A stretch of DNA of 64,000 nt from an uncultured Pelagibacteraceae bacterium (GCA_902526005.1 CABZIW010000003.1:1-64000); one strand, 5' to 3'; positions 44,971 to 57,407 are shown, counted from the first letter of the stretch. A program made the numbers and translations. The notes: generated from the sequence alone by a model not told the origin.

Positions 44971-45922
44971 ATTCGCCTACTTTTTTAACGGATTGGTGAA
45001 ATTGGAGTTTAGTGAGATACTCATTAGGGTCCTTTTTAAGGATCAGTTCATTATCATCATGCGAATAGTAGTCGATTAAACGAGTTAGTAGATACCTTAG
45101 AGATGATGCTCTTGTAAGAAGAGGTAAAGCTTTCTTTTCTTCCTCTGAAAATTCTCGCAACTGATTGTAACTGCCCAATAAATGTTTTGCTTTTGTTGGA
45201 TTGAATTCGTTATTATTTGGCTCAAAACACCATGCATTTAGACAGATGGCAATTTCGTAAGCATAATAATCGGTGCATGCAAAATAAAAATCTATTATAC
45301 CTGTAACCTCATTACCTTCAAAAAAAATATTATCTGGAAAAAGATCTGCATGAATTATACCTGAAGGTAAACTATGACCAAGGTTTCCAGATAGGAAAGT
45401 ATATTCTTCATTGATCAAATCGATTACCTGCGCGTTAATATTATTGTCAAAATTTTTTAAAGTCTGAATTAAGCTGTTGAGGTTTACAAATCCAAGCTCA
45501 TTTTCTCTAGTCATTTCAAGTCTAGCTGATTCTTTATGCATTCTTGCGATAGTGGAGCCTAAAGACGCACAGTGTATTGGTTTAATTTGATCTATTGATC
45601 TACCTTTTAAGAACGATGTGATTACAGCTTTCTTATTTTGAATTGAGTTTGAATAATTTCCTTTTTTATCTTGTATTACCTCAGGGCACTTTACATTGTT
45701 TTTATTCAAATGATTCATTAGATCAAAAAAGAATTGAAGATTATCTTGATTTGTTCTTTCTTCAAAAATAGTAAGTATGTAATTTTTTTCTAGAGTCTTT
45801 AGTAAATAATTTGAATTAGAAGTACCACCTTTTATACCTGAAAATTCAAGAACATTTTCAATACTATAGTGATCAGTAAAAAGATCCAGTTCTTCTCTAG
45901 ATATGTGCGTATAGACTGCCAT
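44960..45922 (-). CDS. thrB: Homoserine kinase (type II, aminoglycoside-phosphotransferase fold)
   Basis: 320 aa. MAVYTHISREEL, GTSNSNYLL, IIHADLFPDNIFF (the catalytic loop) and GIIDFYFACTDYYAYEIAI (metal Asp) place it in the ThrB2 family rather than the GHMP type of E. coli. It phosphorylates homoserine for threonine synthase, encoded at 42070-43455 on the other strand. It overlaps rnhA. Upstream is a 40-bp gap after atpF. Confidence 0.92.
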   Translation of the reverse strand: MAVYTHISREELDLFTDHYSIENVLEFSGIKGGTSNSNYLLKTLEKNYILTIFEERTNQDNLQFFFDLMNHLNKNNVKCPEVIQDKKGNYSNSIQNKKAVITSFLKGRSIDQIKPIHCASLGSTIARMHKESARLEMTRENELGFVNLNSLIQTLKNFDNNINAQVIDLINEEYTFLSGNLGHSLPSGIIHADLFPDNIFFEGNEVTGIIDFYFACTDYYAYEIAICLNAWCFEPNNNEFNPTKAKHLLGSYNQLREFSEEEKKALPLLTRASSLRYLLTRLIDYYSHDDNELILKKDPNEYLTKLQFHQSVKKVGEYGL

Positions 45923-45962
45923 AATTTATTTATAGCTTAGAAAGAGAGATATAAATAATAAA

Positions 45963-46457
45963 TTATACCTTAAGTTTACTTATTTGATCGATTGATTGTT
46001 TTACAAGCTTATCTGCACTTTGGTCGTTGATGTTTTCTAAGATAATTTTCTCAGCAATATTTACTGAGTTATTTACAATCTCGTCATTAACTTTTGATAT
46101 AGCCATTTTTTCTGCCCTTGATATCTTTTCTATGGCTTGCTGTTCGGCTCTTTTAATAAATTCTTCTGCTTTTAACTTTGACTCTTCTTCGTGATTCTTT
46201 GCAATTTCCTTTGCTTGATCAATAATTGCTTTTGCTTCCTCATCGGCAGACTGAACCTTTCTCTCGTAATCGGCTAAAAGAGAATTCGCTTCTTCTTTTA
46301 ATTTTCGGGCATTATCTAACTCAGATTTGATTTTATCAATTTCACCATCAAGAAGTTTCGCAATCATTGATGGCGCTTTAATTACAAGCACAATTATGAC
46401 AAATATTATAAAAGCTACTAATACCCAAGACGATGGATCTGAAAAGAATGATGACAT
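45963..46457 (-). CDS. atpF: ATP synthase Fo subunit b
   Basis: 164 aa. One N-terminal transmembrane helix (WVLVAFIIFVIIVLVI) is followed by a long charged coiled coil rich in A/E/K (ADYERKVQSADEEA, ERAEKMAIS). It forms part of the peripheral stalk that holds F1 against rotation. It is the last gene of the Fo operon, after the b' gene. The F1 genes are not nearby, the usual split arrangement in alphaproteobacteria. Confidence 0.93.
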   Translation of the reverse strand: MSSFFSDPSSWVLVAFIIFVIIVLVIKAPSMIAKLLDGEIDKIKSELDNARKLKEEANSLLADYERKVQSADEEAKAIIDQAKEIAKNHEEESKLKAEEFIKRAEQQAIEKISRAEKMAISKVNDEIVNNSVNIAEKIILENINDQSADKLVKQSIDQISKLKV

Positions 46458-46473
46458 TAAATAGTTCCTAGCA

Positions 46474-47025
46474 TTAGTTTAATTTCTTATTTATTTCCTC
46501 ATCTGAAGGAATATTTTCAATATATCTTGACACAATAGCTTTAACGGTATCTAACGTTGCATTTCTAATTTCAATCTTAGATTTTTCTTGTTGAGCTTTT
46601 ATTTTAGCCTGAGACTCAGAGATTAGGGAGTTAACTTTTTCTTCATTTTCTTTTTTAAGCGTTTCTAAATGATCAAGCATTGCTTTTTTAGAATTAGTGA
46701 TAATCTCATTTGACTCTTGTGATGCATTTGCCATTTGCTCATCATATTTTTTTAATATATCAGTTGCTTCTGTATTAAGATTATCAGCATCATTGATGTC
46801 ATTTGAAATCTTATCTTTTCTTTCTTCAATTGTTGCACCTAACCTTGGTATTACAAATTTCCACATAAACAGGTATAAAAGTGAAAACGTAATTACAAGC
46901 CAAAATAATTGAGATGGAAATGTCGCAATATCCATCTGCGGAAGACCAGCAGATTTCTGGCCCTCTGCAGCATATACAAAATTAATTGGCGCAGTTAATA
47001 GAAAAGCTTTTAATAAGATTTTCAC
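46474..47025 (-). CDS. atpG: ATP synthase Fo subunit b'
   Basis: 183 aa. A short signal-like N-terminus (AFLLTAPINFVYAAEG) precedes the b' hallmark GLPQMDIATFPSQLFW and a transmembrane helix, then RLGATIEERKDKI and a coiled coil. It pairs with subunit b to form the heterodimeric stalk seen in phototrophs and alphaproteobacteria. It lies 5 bp after atpE and 16 bp before atpF. The gene name follows alphaproteobacterial usage (also called atpF2). Confidence 0.92.
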   Translation of the reverse strand: MKILLKAFLLTAPINFVYAAEGQKSAGLPQMDIATFPSQLFWLVITFSLLYLFMWKFVIPRLGATIEERKDKISNDINDADNLNTEATDILKKYDEQMANASQESNEIITNSKKAMLDHLETLKKENEEKVNSLISESQAKIKAQQEKSKIEIRNATLDTVKAIVSRYIENIPSDEEINKKLN

Positions 47026-47030
47026 TTTTC

Positions 47031-48022
<992 letters not shown>

Positions 48023-48033
48023 CGATATATTTT

Positions 48034-48333
48034 TTAGTTATTTTGAAGACTTTTTGCAACCCTAAAAACGTTAAGAATTCCTGCTGAACTACCTAAGAGA
48101 AAGAAAATTAATGTGAAGATGGGTCTTGTATCAAAATAATTGTCAATCAGCAAACCAATTCCTAGTCCAACAGCCATTGCTGCGACAATTTCAACCACTA
48201 CTTTCATGATTTTACCAAATGGTTTGGGGGCTTTAGCTTCTTTAATAGACTGGCCTTCTTTTGCTTTTTTTATTCTATTTTCAAGAGAATTAGCATCATT
48301 ATTCATCTTCAATATACTAGGCAACAGCTCCAA
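48034..48333 (-). CDS. atpI: ATP synthase protein I (AtpI-like)
   Basis: 99 aa with two helices (VVEIVAAMAVGLGIGLLID and FTLIFFLLGSSAGILNVFR regions). The N-terminal half is charged (SLENRIKKAKEGQ). The size and place at the head of the Fo genes match AtpI, thought to help assemble the c ring or supply magnesium. Its start lies 17 bp inside the end of smc, so translation of the Fo operon may be coupled to smc. Confidence 0.88.
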   Translation of the reverse strand: MELLPSILKMNNDANSLENRIKKAKEGQSIKEAKAPKPFGKIMKVVVEIVAAMAVGLGIGLLIDNYFDTRPIFTLIFFLLGSSAGILNVFRVAKSLQNN

Positions 48334-50908
48334 TCTCTTCAGCTTTTTTAAGATCTACAGAGACAATTTGACTGACGCCTCGTTCAGCCATGGTTACTCC
48401 AAACAATCTATCCATTCTCGACATTGTGAGCGCGTGGTGAGTTATAATTAAGAACTTGGTATTCGTTTTTTCTGTAATGTCATCTAAAAGACCACAAAAT
48501 CTATCGACGTTTGCATCATCCAGTGGCGCATCAACCTCATCAAGTACACAAATTGGCGAAGGATTTGTTAAAAATACAGCAAAGATTAGAGATAATGCTG
48601 TTAGTGCCTGTTCCCCACCAGATAATAATGACATTGACTGAAGTTTTTTACCTGGTGGACTTACCATCATTTCAAGCCCTGCTTCAAGTGGATCATCAGA
48701 GTCTATAAGTTCAAGGTGCGCTTTTCCACCGTTAAATAATTTTACAAAAACTTCTTTGAAATGTGTGTTTACAGTTTTAAACGCTCCAAGCAGTCTTGTT
48801 CTACCTTCTTTATTTAAATCTTCTATAGACTCCCTCATTTTTTTGATTGCGTTTTCTAAATCTTCTTTTTCAGTGGTCATTTTTTTAAGTTCTTCATCTA
48901 TTTCTTTTGTTTCCAAATCTGCCCTTAGATTCACAGCACCCATTGTTTCACGCTGCTGCTTAAGTCGATCAAGTCTCATCTCAGTTCTTTCGAGGTTAGC
49001 TCTCATAGTTTCAAGATCATCTGATATAGAGAGAGAATTTACAATTTCACTAGGAATACAGTTAAATTTCTCTTTTGACTCGTATTCTAATTCTTTTAAT
49101 CTTGATTCAGCTAATTCTTTTGTTGCTTCTGTTCTTCCTTTAGACTCTCTTATGTTAGCGAGATCATTTTGGGCTTTTCTTAAATTAGTCTCAATTTTTT
49201 TTAATTCATTATCAGCTTCAGCTAAACGATCAGCTGCAAACTGTCTTTCTGTCTCCGCAAAGCCTTTTGTTTCAATTAATTGACCTCTTCTCTGGGCAAT
49301 TTCTTCTGGGCGATTAGAGATTTTCTCTAGCTCTTGCTCAGTTTTTATTTTTCTTTTTTGCAATGTTTCGATTTGTTCTTGAGATGACTTAATTGTTTTA
49401 TTCAATCTCTGAAATTCATATGTCCAATCACTTTGTTTTTGTTCAACGTCTTTTTGTCTAAGTTTTTCTCTTAATTCCATTGATAATGTTGCTGCATTTT
49501 TTGCCTCATTACTTGCTCTGTCATAATTTGCCTTAGCTTCGTCTGAAATATTGCTTGCTTGATCCACTTTTTCACTGATTTCACCAAGATCATTGTAAAA
49601 TTTTTCTTTAAATATATTTGTCCATTTCTCAGGATCATCATAACCTTCTACGTCTTTTAAAGTTGATTGCCTTGATTTCAAATTTTCTGCTTTAATCAAA
49701 GTGTCTTGCCAATCATCTCTTTTAGAATTTTTAATCTGATTATATTGTTCTATTTGTTGCTCAAGATTTGAAATCTCTGTTTCCAAAGTATCCTTTTCTG
49801 ACTTAAGCTGATCAATTGTTTCATTGTTTATTTCTTGAAACTCTTCGTTATTAGAGAGATCTTTTCTTGCATTAAGTAAATCAAGGTCTTTTTTAGCATC
49901 TTCCATTTGAAACTGCTCCCTCTCACTATCACTGATTATTTGTTGAATCACGTTTTCAAGATTTCTTTTTTCTTCTTTTATTCGTTCTTCCTCATGATCC
50001 AATGACTCTCTCTCGAGATTAATACGATTTAATTTTGCCGCAGACTCAATCTCTTTATCTCTTAAAGGCTTAATTTTCTCATTGGCTCTTAATTGTTCAT
50101 TAGTAGCCTGAGTTACCTGCAACGTAAATTTTTGGATTTGAGACTCACTTGATCTTAAATTCTCATCTGACTTTTCATAAGATTCTTTTAAAGATGTCCA
50201 CTTTAGGAATAAAACTATACCCTCTAATTTGTTAATTTCAGACGATACTGAGCGGTAGGTTTCAGCTTGTTCAGCTTGTTTTTTAAGACTATTGATTTGA
50301 TTATTTAATTGTTTCATCAAATCCTTAACCCTTTGAAGATTAGTTTCTGCGCCTTTCAATTTTAGCTCTGCTTCATGTCTTCGCGAATGTAACCCAGATA
50401 TTCCTGCCGCTTCTTCTAATACCGAGCGTCTATCTATAGGTTTAGCATTTATTAATGAACCTACGCGTCCTTGGCTGATCAAGGATGGAGAGTGAGCTCC
50501 TGTAGATAAATCTGCAAATAATCTTTGTACATCTCTGGCTCTTACGTCTTTACCATTAATTTTATAATCTGATCCCTTTTCAACTTCTATTTTTCTTTTA
50601 ACTTGAATTTCAGTTTGATCATTAAATTCAGACGGCGCGTTTCTTTCCTCATTATCAAGATAGATTGTTACTTCAGCATTATTTCTTGCTGGTCTATCTG
50701 ATGTACCAGAAAAAATTACATCTTCCATTCCTGAACCTCTCATGCTTTTTGCAGAGGTTTCTCCCATGCACCATCTTAGGGACTCAACAACATTTGATTT
50801 ACCACATCCATTAGGACCAACTATGCCTGTTAATCCCTCATCGATGTCTAATTCAGTAGGATCAACAAATGATTTAAAACCTAAAATTTTTATTTTTTTA
50901 AATTTCAT
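48317..50908 (-). CDS. smc: Chromosome segregation ATPase SMC, short form without a visible hinge
   Basis: 863 aa, against roughly 1,150 for usual SMC. Both heads are complete: N-terminal LGFKSFVDP and Walker A GPNGCGKSNVVE, and C-terminal LLSGGEQALTAL (near residue 760), Walker B VLDEVDAPLDD, and the D-loop. Between them is almost only charged coiled coil. At the midpoint (near residues 410-440) there is DVEGYDDPEKW with a short non-coil patch instead of the globular hinge of about 150 residues. SMC compacts and resolves sister chromosomes. It starts at the stop of the dsbA-like gene and overlaps atpI. Confidence 0.92.
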   Translation of the reverse strand: MKFKKIKILGFKSFVDPTELDIDEGLTGIVGPNGCGKSNVVESLRWCMGETSAKSMRGSGMEDVIFSGTSDRPARNNAEVTIYLDNEERNAPSEFNDQTEIQVKRKIEVEKGSDYKINGKDVRARDVQRLFADLSTGAHSPSLISQGRVGSLINAKPIDRRSVLEEAAGISGLHSRRHEAELKLKGAETNLQRVKDLMKQLNNQINSLKKQAEQAETYRSVSSEINKLEGIVLFLKWTSLKESYEKSDENLRSSESQIQKFTLQVTQATNEQLRANEKIKPLRDKEIESAAKLNRINLERESLDHEEERIKEEKRNLENVIQQIISDSEREQFQMEDAKKDLDLLNARKDLSNNEEFQEINNETIDQLKSEKDTLETEISNLEQQIEQYNQIKNSKRDDWQDTLIKAENLKSRQSTLKDVEGYDDPEKWTNIFKEKFYNDLGEISEKVDQASNISDEAKANYDRASNEAKNAATLSMELREKLRQKDVEQKQSDWTYEFQRLNKTIKSSQEQIETLQKRKIKTEQELEKISNRPEEIAQRRGQLIETKGFAETERQFAADRLAEADNELKKIETNLRKAQNDLANIRESKGRTEATKELAESRLKELEYESKEKFNCIPSEIVNSLSISDDLETMRANLERTEMRLDRLKQQRETMGAVNLRADLETKEIDEELKKMTTEKEDLENAIKKMRESIEDLNKEGRTRLLGAFKTVNTHFKEVFVKLFNGGKAHLELIDSDDPLEAGLEMMVSPPGKKLQSMSLLSGGEQALTALSLIFAVFLTNPSPICVLDEVDAPLDDANVDRFCGLLDDITEKTNTKFLIITHHALTMSRMDRLFGVTMAERGVSQIVSVDLKKAEEIGAVA

Positions 50909-51537
50909 TAATTAATTTCTTTTTCAATTATTTCATCAAATTCATTAATCGACATATTACCTGCGTAAATTTCACCATTGATTATGAAAGTTGGAGTTGA
51001 AGATATATCATACTCCTCAACACCCTCTATGCGCTGCTCCAGTATAAAATCGGTAATATTCTCATTTTCCATACAGCTATTAAACGCCTCCTCAGATACG
51101 CCGAATAGGGCCCCGTAATTCTTAAGTGCATTAGTGCTGTTTTCTAGTACTTTATCGCTCTGATTAGTTACAATCCATTTTTTTTGATCTTTAAACAAAA
51201 TTTTGTCCATTGCAAAAAAATCATTTTCATCAACACAATGAAGTAATTTAAAAGCGTTAAGATCAATCGCATTGAGAGCGAAAGGTCTCAATTCAAAATT
51301 CACTTTACCTTTATCGATATAATTTTCTTTAATTTCTGCAAAGGTGTCATTACTAAAGTCTGCGCAATGACTGCAAGTGAGCGATCTATATTCAATAATT
51401 TTCACTGGTGCGTCGCTATCACCTAACTGCATACCCTTTAATGTACTGCTGGCATACAATCCATTAATTGGAAACATCAACGCAAATAGAAATACAATAA
51501 AACTAGTACTGAATAAAAAATTAGATTTAAAACCCAT
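50908..51537 (-). CDS. DsbA-family periplasmic thiol-disulfide protein
   Basis: 209 aa from the ATG at 51537; frames starting at 51570 or a TTG at 51585 would only lengthen the N-terminus. A signal peptide ends near GLYASS. The thioredoxin fold has the redox motif TCSHCADF (CSHC) and the cis-proline segment ISSTPTFIING, as in DsbA/DsbG-like proteins of alphaproteobacteria. Likely role: oxidation or isomerisation of periplasmic disulfides. It shares one base with the smc start, within the DUF721-dsbA-smc block. Confidence 0.86.
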   Translation of the reverse strand: MGFKSNFLFSTSFIVFLFALMFPINGLYASSTLKGMQLGDSDAPVKIIEYRSLTCSHCADFSNDTFAEIKENYIDKGKVNFELRPFALNAIDLNAFKLLHCVDENDFFAMDKILFKDQKKWIVTNQSDKVLENSTNALKNYGALFGVSEEAFNSCMENENITDFILEQRIEGVEEYDISSTPTFIINGEIYAGNMSINEFDEIIEKEIN

Positions 51538-51645
51538 ATTTTGCTTGTTTTTTTTATATATATACAACATGTTGAATATACTCAATTTTTCCTTATTTTA
51601 ATAGGATTTATTACTCTGTTGGAGTAGCAGAAAATTTTGTTTGAA

Positions 51646-52113
51646 TTAGGACTTTAAAATTTTTGAAGCGATTTTTTCAAAGTTTCTTCTAAGATCAGGA
51701 TATTTTTTTAGTTCATCATAATTCTTACTTTGGCTCTTAATATCACTTTCTAATTTATTGATTTTAATTGTTTTTTTAACTTTAATTGATGCTTGTATTA
51801 TTTCAACTTTGTTGATCACTTCATAGCCAAAAAAAAGATTAATTTTTTTAATTATTTTCTCTCGCTCGTGCTCAAACGCAAAAGCCACACTTCTATCAAT
51901 TTTAACAATTAATTTACCATTATTTTTTTCACTACTCTTTCCTATTTTAAGCCTTATAGGGACGGTTAATTTTGCAAATTTTTTGCCTACAATTCTCTCC
52001 CAATTTGCTAAGAGTTCTAACTCTGAAAAACCTCTTGATTTAAGAATTTTCTTTGCTTCTTCTGGAAGAAGATTTGATAATATTTGAGGGCCTCTTAATT
52101 TCTTTTTAAACAT
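51646..52113 (-). CDS. DUF721/DciA-like protein
   Basis: 155 aa. The N-terminal LRGPQILSNLLPEEAKKIL and LLANWERIVGKKFAKLTVP match the DUF721 family; the rest is a small basic domain (GKLIVKIDRSVAFAFEHE). The DciA branch of this family helps load the replicative helicase DnaB in bacteria that lack DnaC; whether this protein does so is inference. It lies at the head of the dsbA-smc block and is divergent from mutY by 21 bp. Confidence 0.75.
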   Translation of the reverse strand: MFKKKLRGPQILSNLLPEEAKKILKSRGFSELELLANWERIVGKKFAKLTVPIRLKIGKSSEKNNGKLIVKIDRSVAFAFEHEREKIIKKINLFFGYEVINKVEIIQASIKVKKTIKINKLESDIKSQSKNYDELKKYPDLRRNFEKIASKILKS

Positions 52114-52134
52114 AAAAAATAAAGTAACACGAAA

Positions 52135-54330
<2,196 letters not shown>

Positions 54331-54349
54331 AATGACTTAATTTATTTTC

Positions 54350-54964
54350 TTAATTCAATATATTGTAGATTGGTTTGAAACTTTTTCGATGGATAGGGGT
54401 AATTCCATGAGACTTCAGAGCCAAAAGGTGCTCTTTTGTTCCGTACCCTGCATTTTTTTCAAATGAATATTCAGGATATTCGTCAGCAAGATTGGTCATA
54501 ATCTTATCTCTGTAAACTTTGGCTAGAATTGAAGCTGCAGCAATTGAAATTGATTTACTGTCACCTTTAACAATTGGTTTACATTTTAAATCAACTTTAG
54601 GCGTATATATTCCATCAATAAGAGACATTGATGGTACTATTTTTAGAGACTCAATAGCTCTTTTCATTGCAAGTAACGAAGCTTGTAAAATATTTAAATT
54701 ATCGATTTCTTCTACTGACGCCTCTCCATATGCATAATGACTGTTTAATCTAATTTTTTCTGCAATTATTTCTCTTTTATTTTTTGATATTTTTTTTGAA
54801 TCTCTAATACCTGCAGGAAGGTTGTTTTTATCCAAAATTACTGCTGCTGCCACTACTGGTCCCGCTAAAGGACCACGTCCTACCTCATCAACACCAGCAA
54901 CTGGACAATTGAAATTTTTTTCAAAATCCAACAAATTGATTTGATCGTTAAAATTATGATTCAA
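54350..54964 (-). CDS. rnhB: Ribonuclease HII
   Basis: 204 aa. The active site GVDEVGRGPLAGPVVAAAV supplies the Asp-Glu pair, with KGDSKSISIAAASILAKVYRD (split here as KGDSKSISIAAAS and ILAKVYRD) and DGIYTP holding further conserved residues. It nicks DNA at misincorporated ribonucleotides. It overlaps the uracil-DNA glycosylase gene by 11 bp, and it precedes ccrM on the same strand. Next to rnhB, ccrM is the common alphaproteobacterial neighbour. Confidence 0.95.
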   Translation of the reverse strand: MNHNFNDQINLLDFEKNFNCPVAGVDEVGRGPLAGPVVAAAVILDKNNLPAGIRDSKKISKNKREIIAEKIRLNSHYAYGEASVEEIDNLNILQASLLAMKRAIESLKIVPSMSLIDGIYTPKVDLKCKPIVKGDSKSISIAAASILAKVYRDKIMTNLADEYPEYSFEKNAGYGTKEHLLALKSHGITPIHRKSFKPIYNILN

Positions 54965-55709
54965 CTTTTTTCTTAAGACTTTTTAAGTCCTCCCACGAAT
55001 ATTTTTTTTGTCCAGGTTGCCTTAATAAAAAAGCAGGGTGGAAAGTGGGTAGGGTGGGATATTTTTTTTTATTAATTTCAATATCTACCCATTTACCCCT
55101 AATCTTTGTTATACCTTCAGTATTTCTAATAAGTGCATAAGTCGCTGTTGATCCTAATAGCAATATTGCTATAGGATTAATCAACTCTATGTGTTTCTTA
55201 ATCATTGGCAGACACATATCTATTTCTTCATCAGTGGGCCGTCTGTTATTAGGAGGTCTCCAAGGTACAATATTTGCAATATATACCTTTTCTCGATTAA
55301 GGTTTATCGCCTCAAGCATTTTATCTAAGAGTTTGCCGCTTCTACCAACAAAGGGTTTTCCTTGAATATCCTCATCATGGCCTGGAGCTTCACCAATAAG
55401 CATAATTTCTGCTTTTGGGTTTCCATCAGAAAACACCATATTTGTTGCACTTTCGTGAAGCTTACATTTGTCATAATTTGCCATGAAGTCTTTTAATGAA
55501 TCTAATGATTCTAGTGAGTTGATAGTTTTTTGATCCTCAATCGATGAGTTATTAACAGATATAGAGCTGTCACTAGTTTTTGATTTCGATGATTTTTTAT
55601 TTCCGTAGCGATTTTTTGGCTTATTTCCAATGTTTTCATTCACCCCACTCATCTTTAATTGGTTGAGCTGCTTCAGTGTGTTTTGAACTTTTGCGTTGGT
55701 CATAAACAA
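54954..55709 (-). CDS. Uracil-DNA glycosylase, family 4-like, with a reduced cysteine set
   Basis: 251 aa. The catalytic block IGEAPGHDEDIQGKPFVGRSG, here cited as GEAPG and QGKPFVGRSG, is the family 4 signature; NIVPWRPPNNRRPT and TFHPAFLLRQPGQK are also typical. The N-terminal 60 residues are low-complexity and serine/lysine-rich. Family 4 enzymes normally bind a 4Fe-4S cluster with four cysteines, but only two are present in the whole protein (KCKLHES and DMCLPMI). It removes uracil from DNA. It overlaps rnhB by 11 bp. Confidence 0.88.
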   Translation of the reverse strand: MFMTNAKVQNTLKQLNQLKMSGVNENIGNKPKNRYGNKKSSKSKTSDSSISVNNSSIEDQKTINSLESLDSLKDFMANYDKCKLHESATNMVFSDGNPKAEIMLIGEAPGHDEDIQGKPFVGRSGKLLDKMLEAINLNREKVYIANIVPWRPPNNRRPTDEEIDMCLPMIKKHIELINPIAILLLGSTATYALIRNTEGITKIRGKWVDIEINKKKYPTLPTFHPAFLLRQPGQKKYSWEDLKSLKKKVES

Positions 55710-55749
55710 ATTGAATTATAATACCTATAAACTAAATATATAGTTAATA

Positions 55750-57396
55750 ATGGATACTATTCAGCAAAGAGAATCAATGGAGTATGATGTTGTAATCGTA
55801 GGTGCAGGTCCCTCGGGCCTTTCAACCGCGATAAAACTCAAGCAAATAAGCCCAGAAATTAATGTCTGCATTGTAGAGAAAGCATCTGAGGTTGGCGCTC
55901 ATATATTAAGTGGAAATGTATTTGAAACAAGAGCTCTTGATGAGCTACTTCCAGATTGGAAAACTCTAGACGGCTGTCCTCTGAAAACAAAAGTTACAAA
56001 AGAAAAGTTTTTATTTCTTTTTGAAAAGTCTCACTTTACTGTTCCCTCGTTTTTATTACCACCTGTTCAACATAATAAAGGAAACTACATTGCTAGCCTT
56101 GCGAATATGTGTAGATGGCTTGGACAAATCGCTGAAAACTTAGGAGTTGAAATATATCCTGGTTTTGCAGCTTCTGAAATTTTGTACGATGAAGATGGAA
56201 AAGTAAGAGGCGTGGCCACAAATGACATGGGACTGGACGTAAATAATGAAAAAAAAGATTCCTATGAGCCTGGTATTGAGCTACACGCAAAAACAACAGT
56301 ATTTGCTGAAGGGTGTAGAGGCCATTTAGGTAAGCAATTAATAGAGAAGTTTGAACTCGCAAAAAATTCAGACCCACAACAGTACGGAATTGGTTTGAAA
56401 GAAATATGGGAGGTACCTGAAGAAAATCATGATGAAGGCTTAGTCTTTCATTCAACCGGTTGGCCCTTAGACAATAAAACCTATGGAGGGAGTTTTGTTT
56501 ACCATGCAGAAAATAATCAAATATTTTTGGGATATGTAGTTGGACTTGATTATAAGAACCCGTATTTGTCACCTTTTGAAGAGTTTCAAAGGTTTAAAAC
56601 ACATCCTGCAATAAAAAAAATGTTAAGTGGCGGAAAAAGAGTTTCCTATGGTGCCAGAGCATTGATTGAGGGTGGCATACAAAGTCTGCCTCAGATGCAC
56701 ATGCCTGGCGCATTATTAATTGGCTGTGATGCCGGTACGTTAAATATGCCAAAAATAAAAGGAACTCATACTGCCATGAAAAGTGGAATGATTGCTGCTG
56801 AAGCTATTAATGAATTCCTTTCGGGTAAGTCCAATGATCTATCTTGTTACGAGGCTTTATTCAAAAAGAGTTGGGTTTATAGCGAATTAAAATCTGCTAG
56901 GAATGTTAAACCTTTCTTTACAAGGTTTGGAAATATCCTTGGTATTTTACTTACAGGAATCGATCAGTGGTTATTTATGGGAAAGCTTCCTTTTACTCTA
57001 TCGCATAAACATGCTGATCATGAAACGTTAGAAGATGCAAAAGAAGCAAAAAAAATAAATTATCCAAAACCAGATGGCGTTTTAACTTTTGATAGGGCTA
57101 GTTCGGTATTTCTTACTGGAACTTATCATACTGAAAATCAACCTGTTCACCTTCAATTGAAGGATAAAGAATTACCAATTAGTTACACGTTGGAAAAGTT
57201 TGATGAGCCTTCTCAAAGGTACTGTCCAGTAGGTGTTTATGAAGTTCATAGAAATGATGATGGTTCAGATCCAAAATTTGTAATTAATAGTCAGAACTGC
57301 ATACACTGCAAAACATGCGATATTAAAGAACCGTCTCAAAACATAAATTGGGTAACACCAGAGGGTGGCGGTGGCCCAAAATATGCGAATATGTAA
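55750..57396 (+). CDS. Electron transfer flavoprotein-ubiquinone oxidoreductase
   Basis: 548 aa. The FAD motif is VVIVGAGPSGLSTAIKLK; a membrane-association region and the quinone-site segment GYVVGLDYKNPYLSPFEEFQ lie mid-protein; the 4Fe-4S ligands are in RYCPVGVYEV and NCIHCKTCDIK, followed by GGGGPKYANM. It passes electrons from acyl-CoA and dimethylglycine/sarcosine-type dehydrogenases via ETF to ubiquinone. That is the expected sink for betaine and fatty-acid oxidation. No etfAB genes are in the window. Confidence 0.95.
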   Translation: MDTIQQRESMEYDVVIVGAGPSGLSTAIKLKQISPEINVCIVEKASEVGAHILSGNVFETRALDELLPDWKTLDGCPLKTKVTKEKFLFLFEKSHFTVPSFLLPPVQHNKGNYIASLANMCRWLGQIAENLGVEIYPGFAASEILYDEDGKVRGVATNDMGLDVNNEKKDSYEPGIELHAKTTVFAEGCRGHLGKQLIEKFELAKNSDPQQYGIGLKEIWEVPEENHDEGLVFHSTGWPLDNKTYGGSFVYHAENNQIFLGYVVGLDYKNPYLSPFEEFQRFKTHPAIKKMLSGGKRVSYGARALIEGGIQSLPQMHMPGALLIGCDAGTLNMPKIKGTHTAMKSGMIAAEAINEFLSGKSNDLSCYEALFKKSWVYSELKSARNVKPFFTRFGNILGILLTGIDQWLFMGKLPFTLSHKHADHETLEDAKEAKKINYPKPDGVLTFDRASSVFLTGTYHTENQPVHLQLKDKELPISYTLEKFDEPSQRYCPVGVYEVHRNDDGSDPKFVINSQNCIHCKTCDIKEPSQNINWVTPEGGGGPKYANM

Positions 57397-57407
57397 AGCA
57401 TAAGTCT

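Noticed and set aside
54331..54349. Possible CtrA box (TTAA-N9-TTAA) beside the GANTC cluster
   Set aside because: The spacer is 9 rather than 7, and TTAA pairs are expected by chance in DNA this AT-rich.
57348..57407. Upstream start of the TPR protein inside the ETF-QO gene
   Set aside because: The signal peptide begins at the ATG at 57408, and the extra 20 residues are out-of-frame sequence of the ETF-QO C-terminus.
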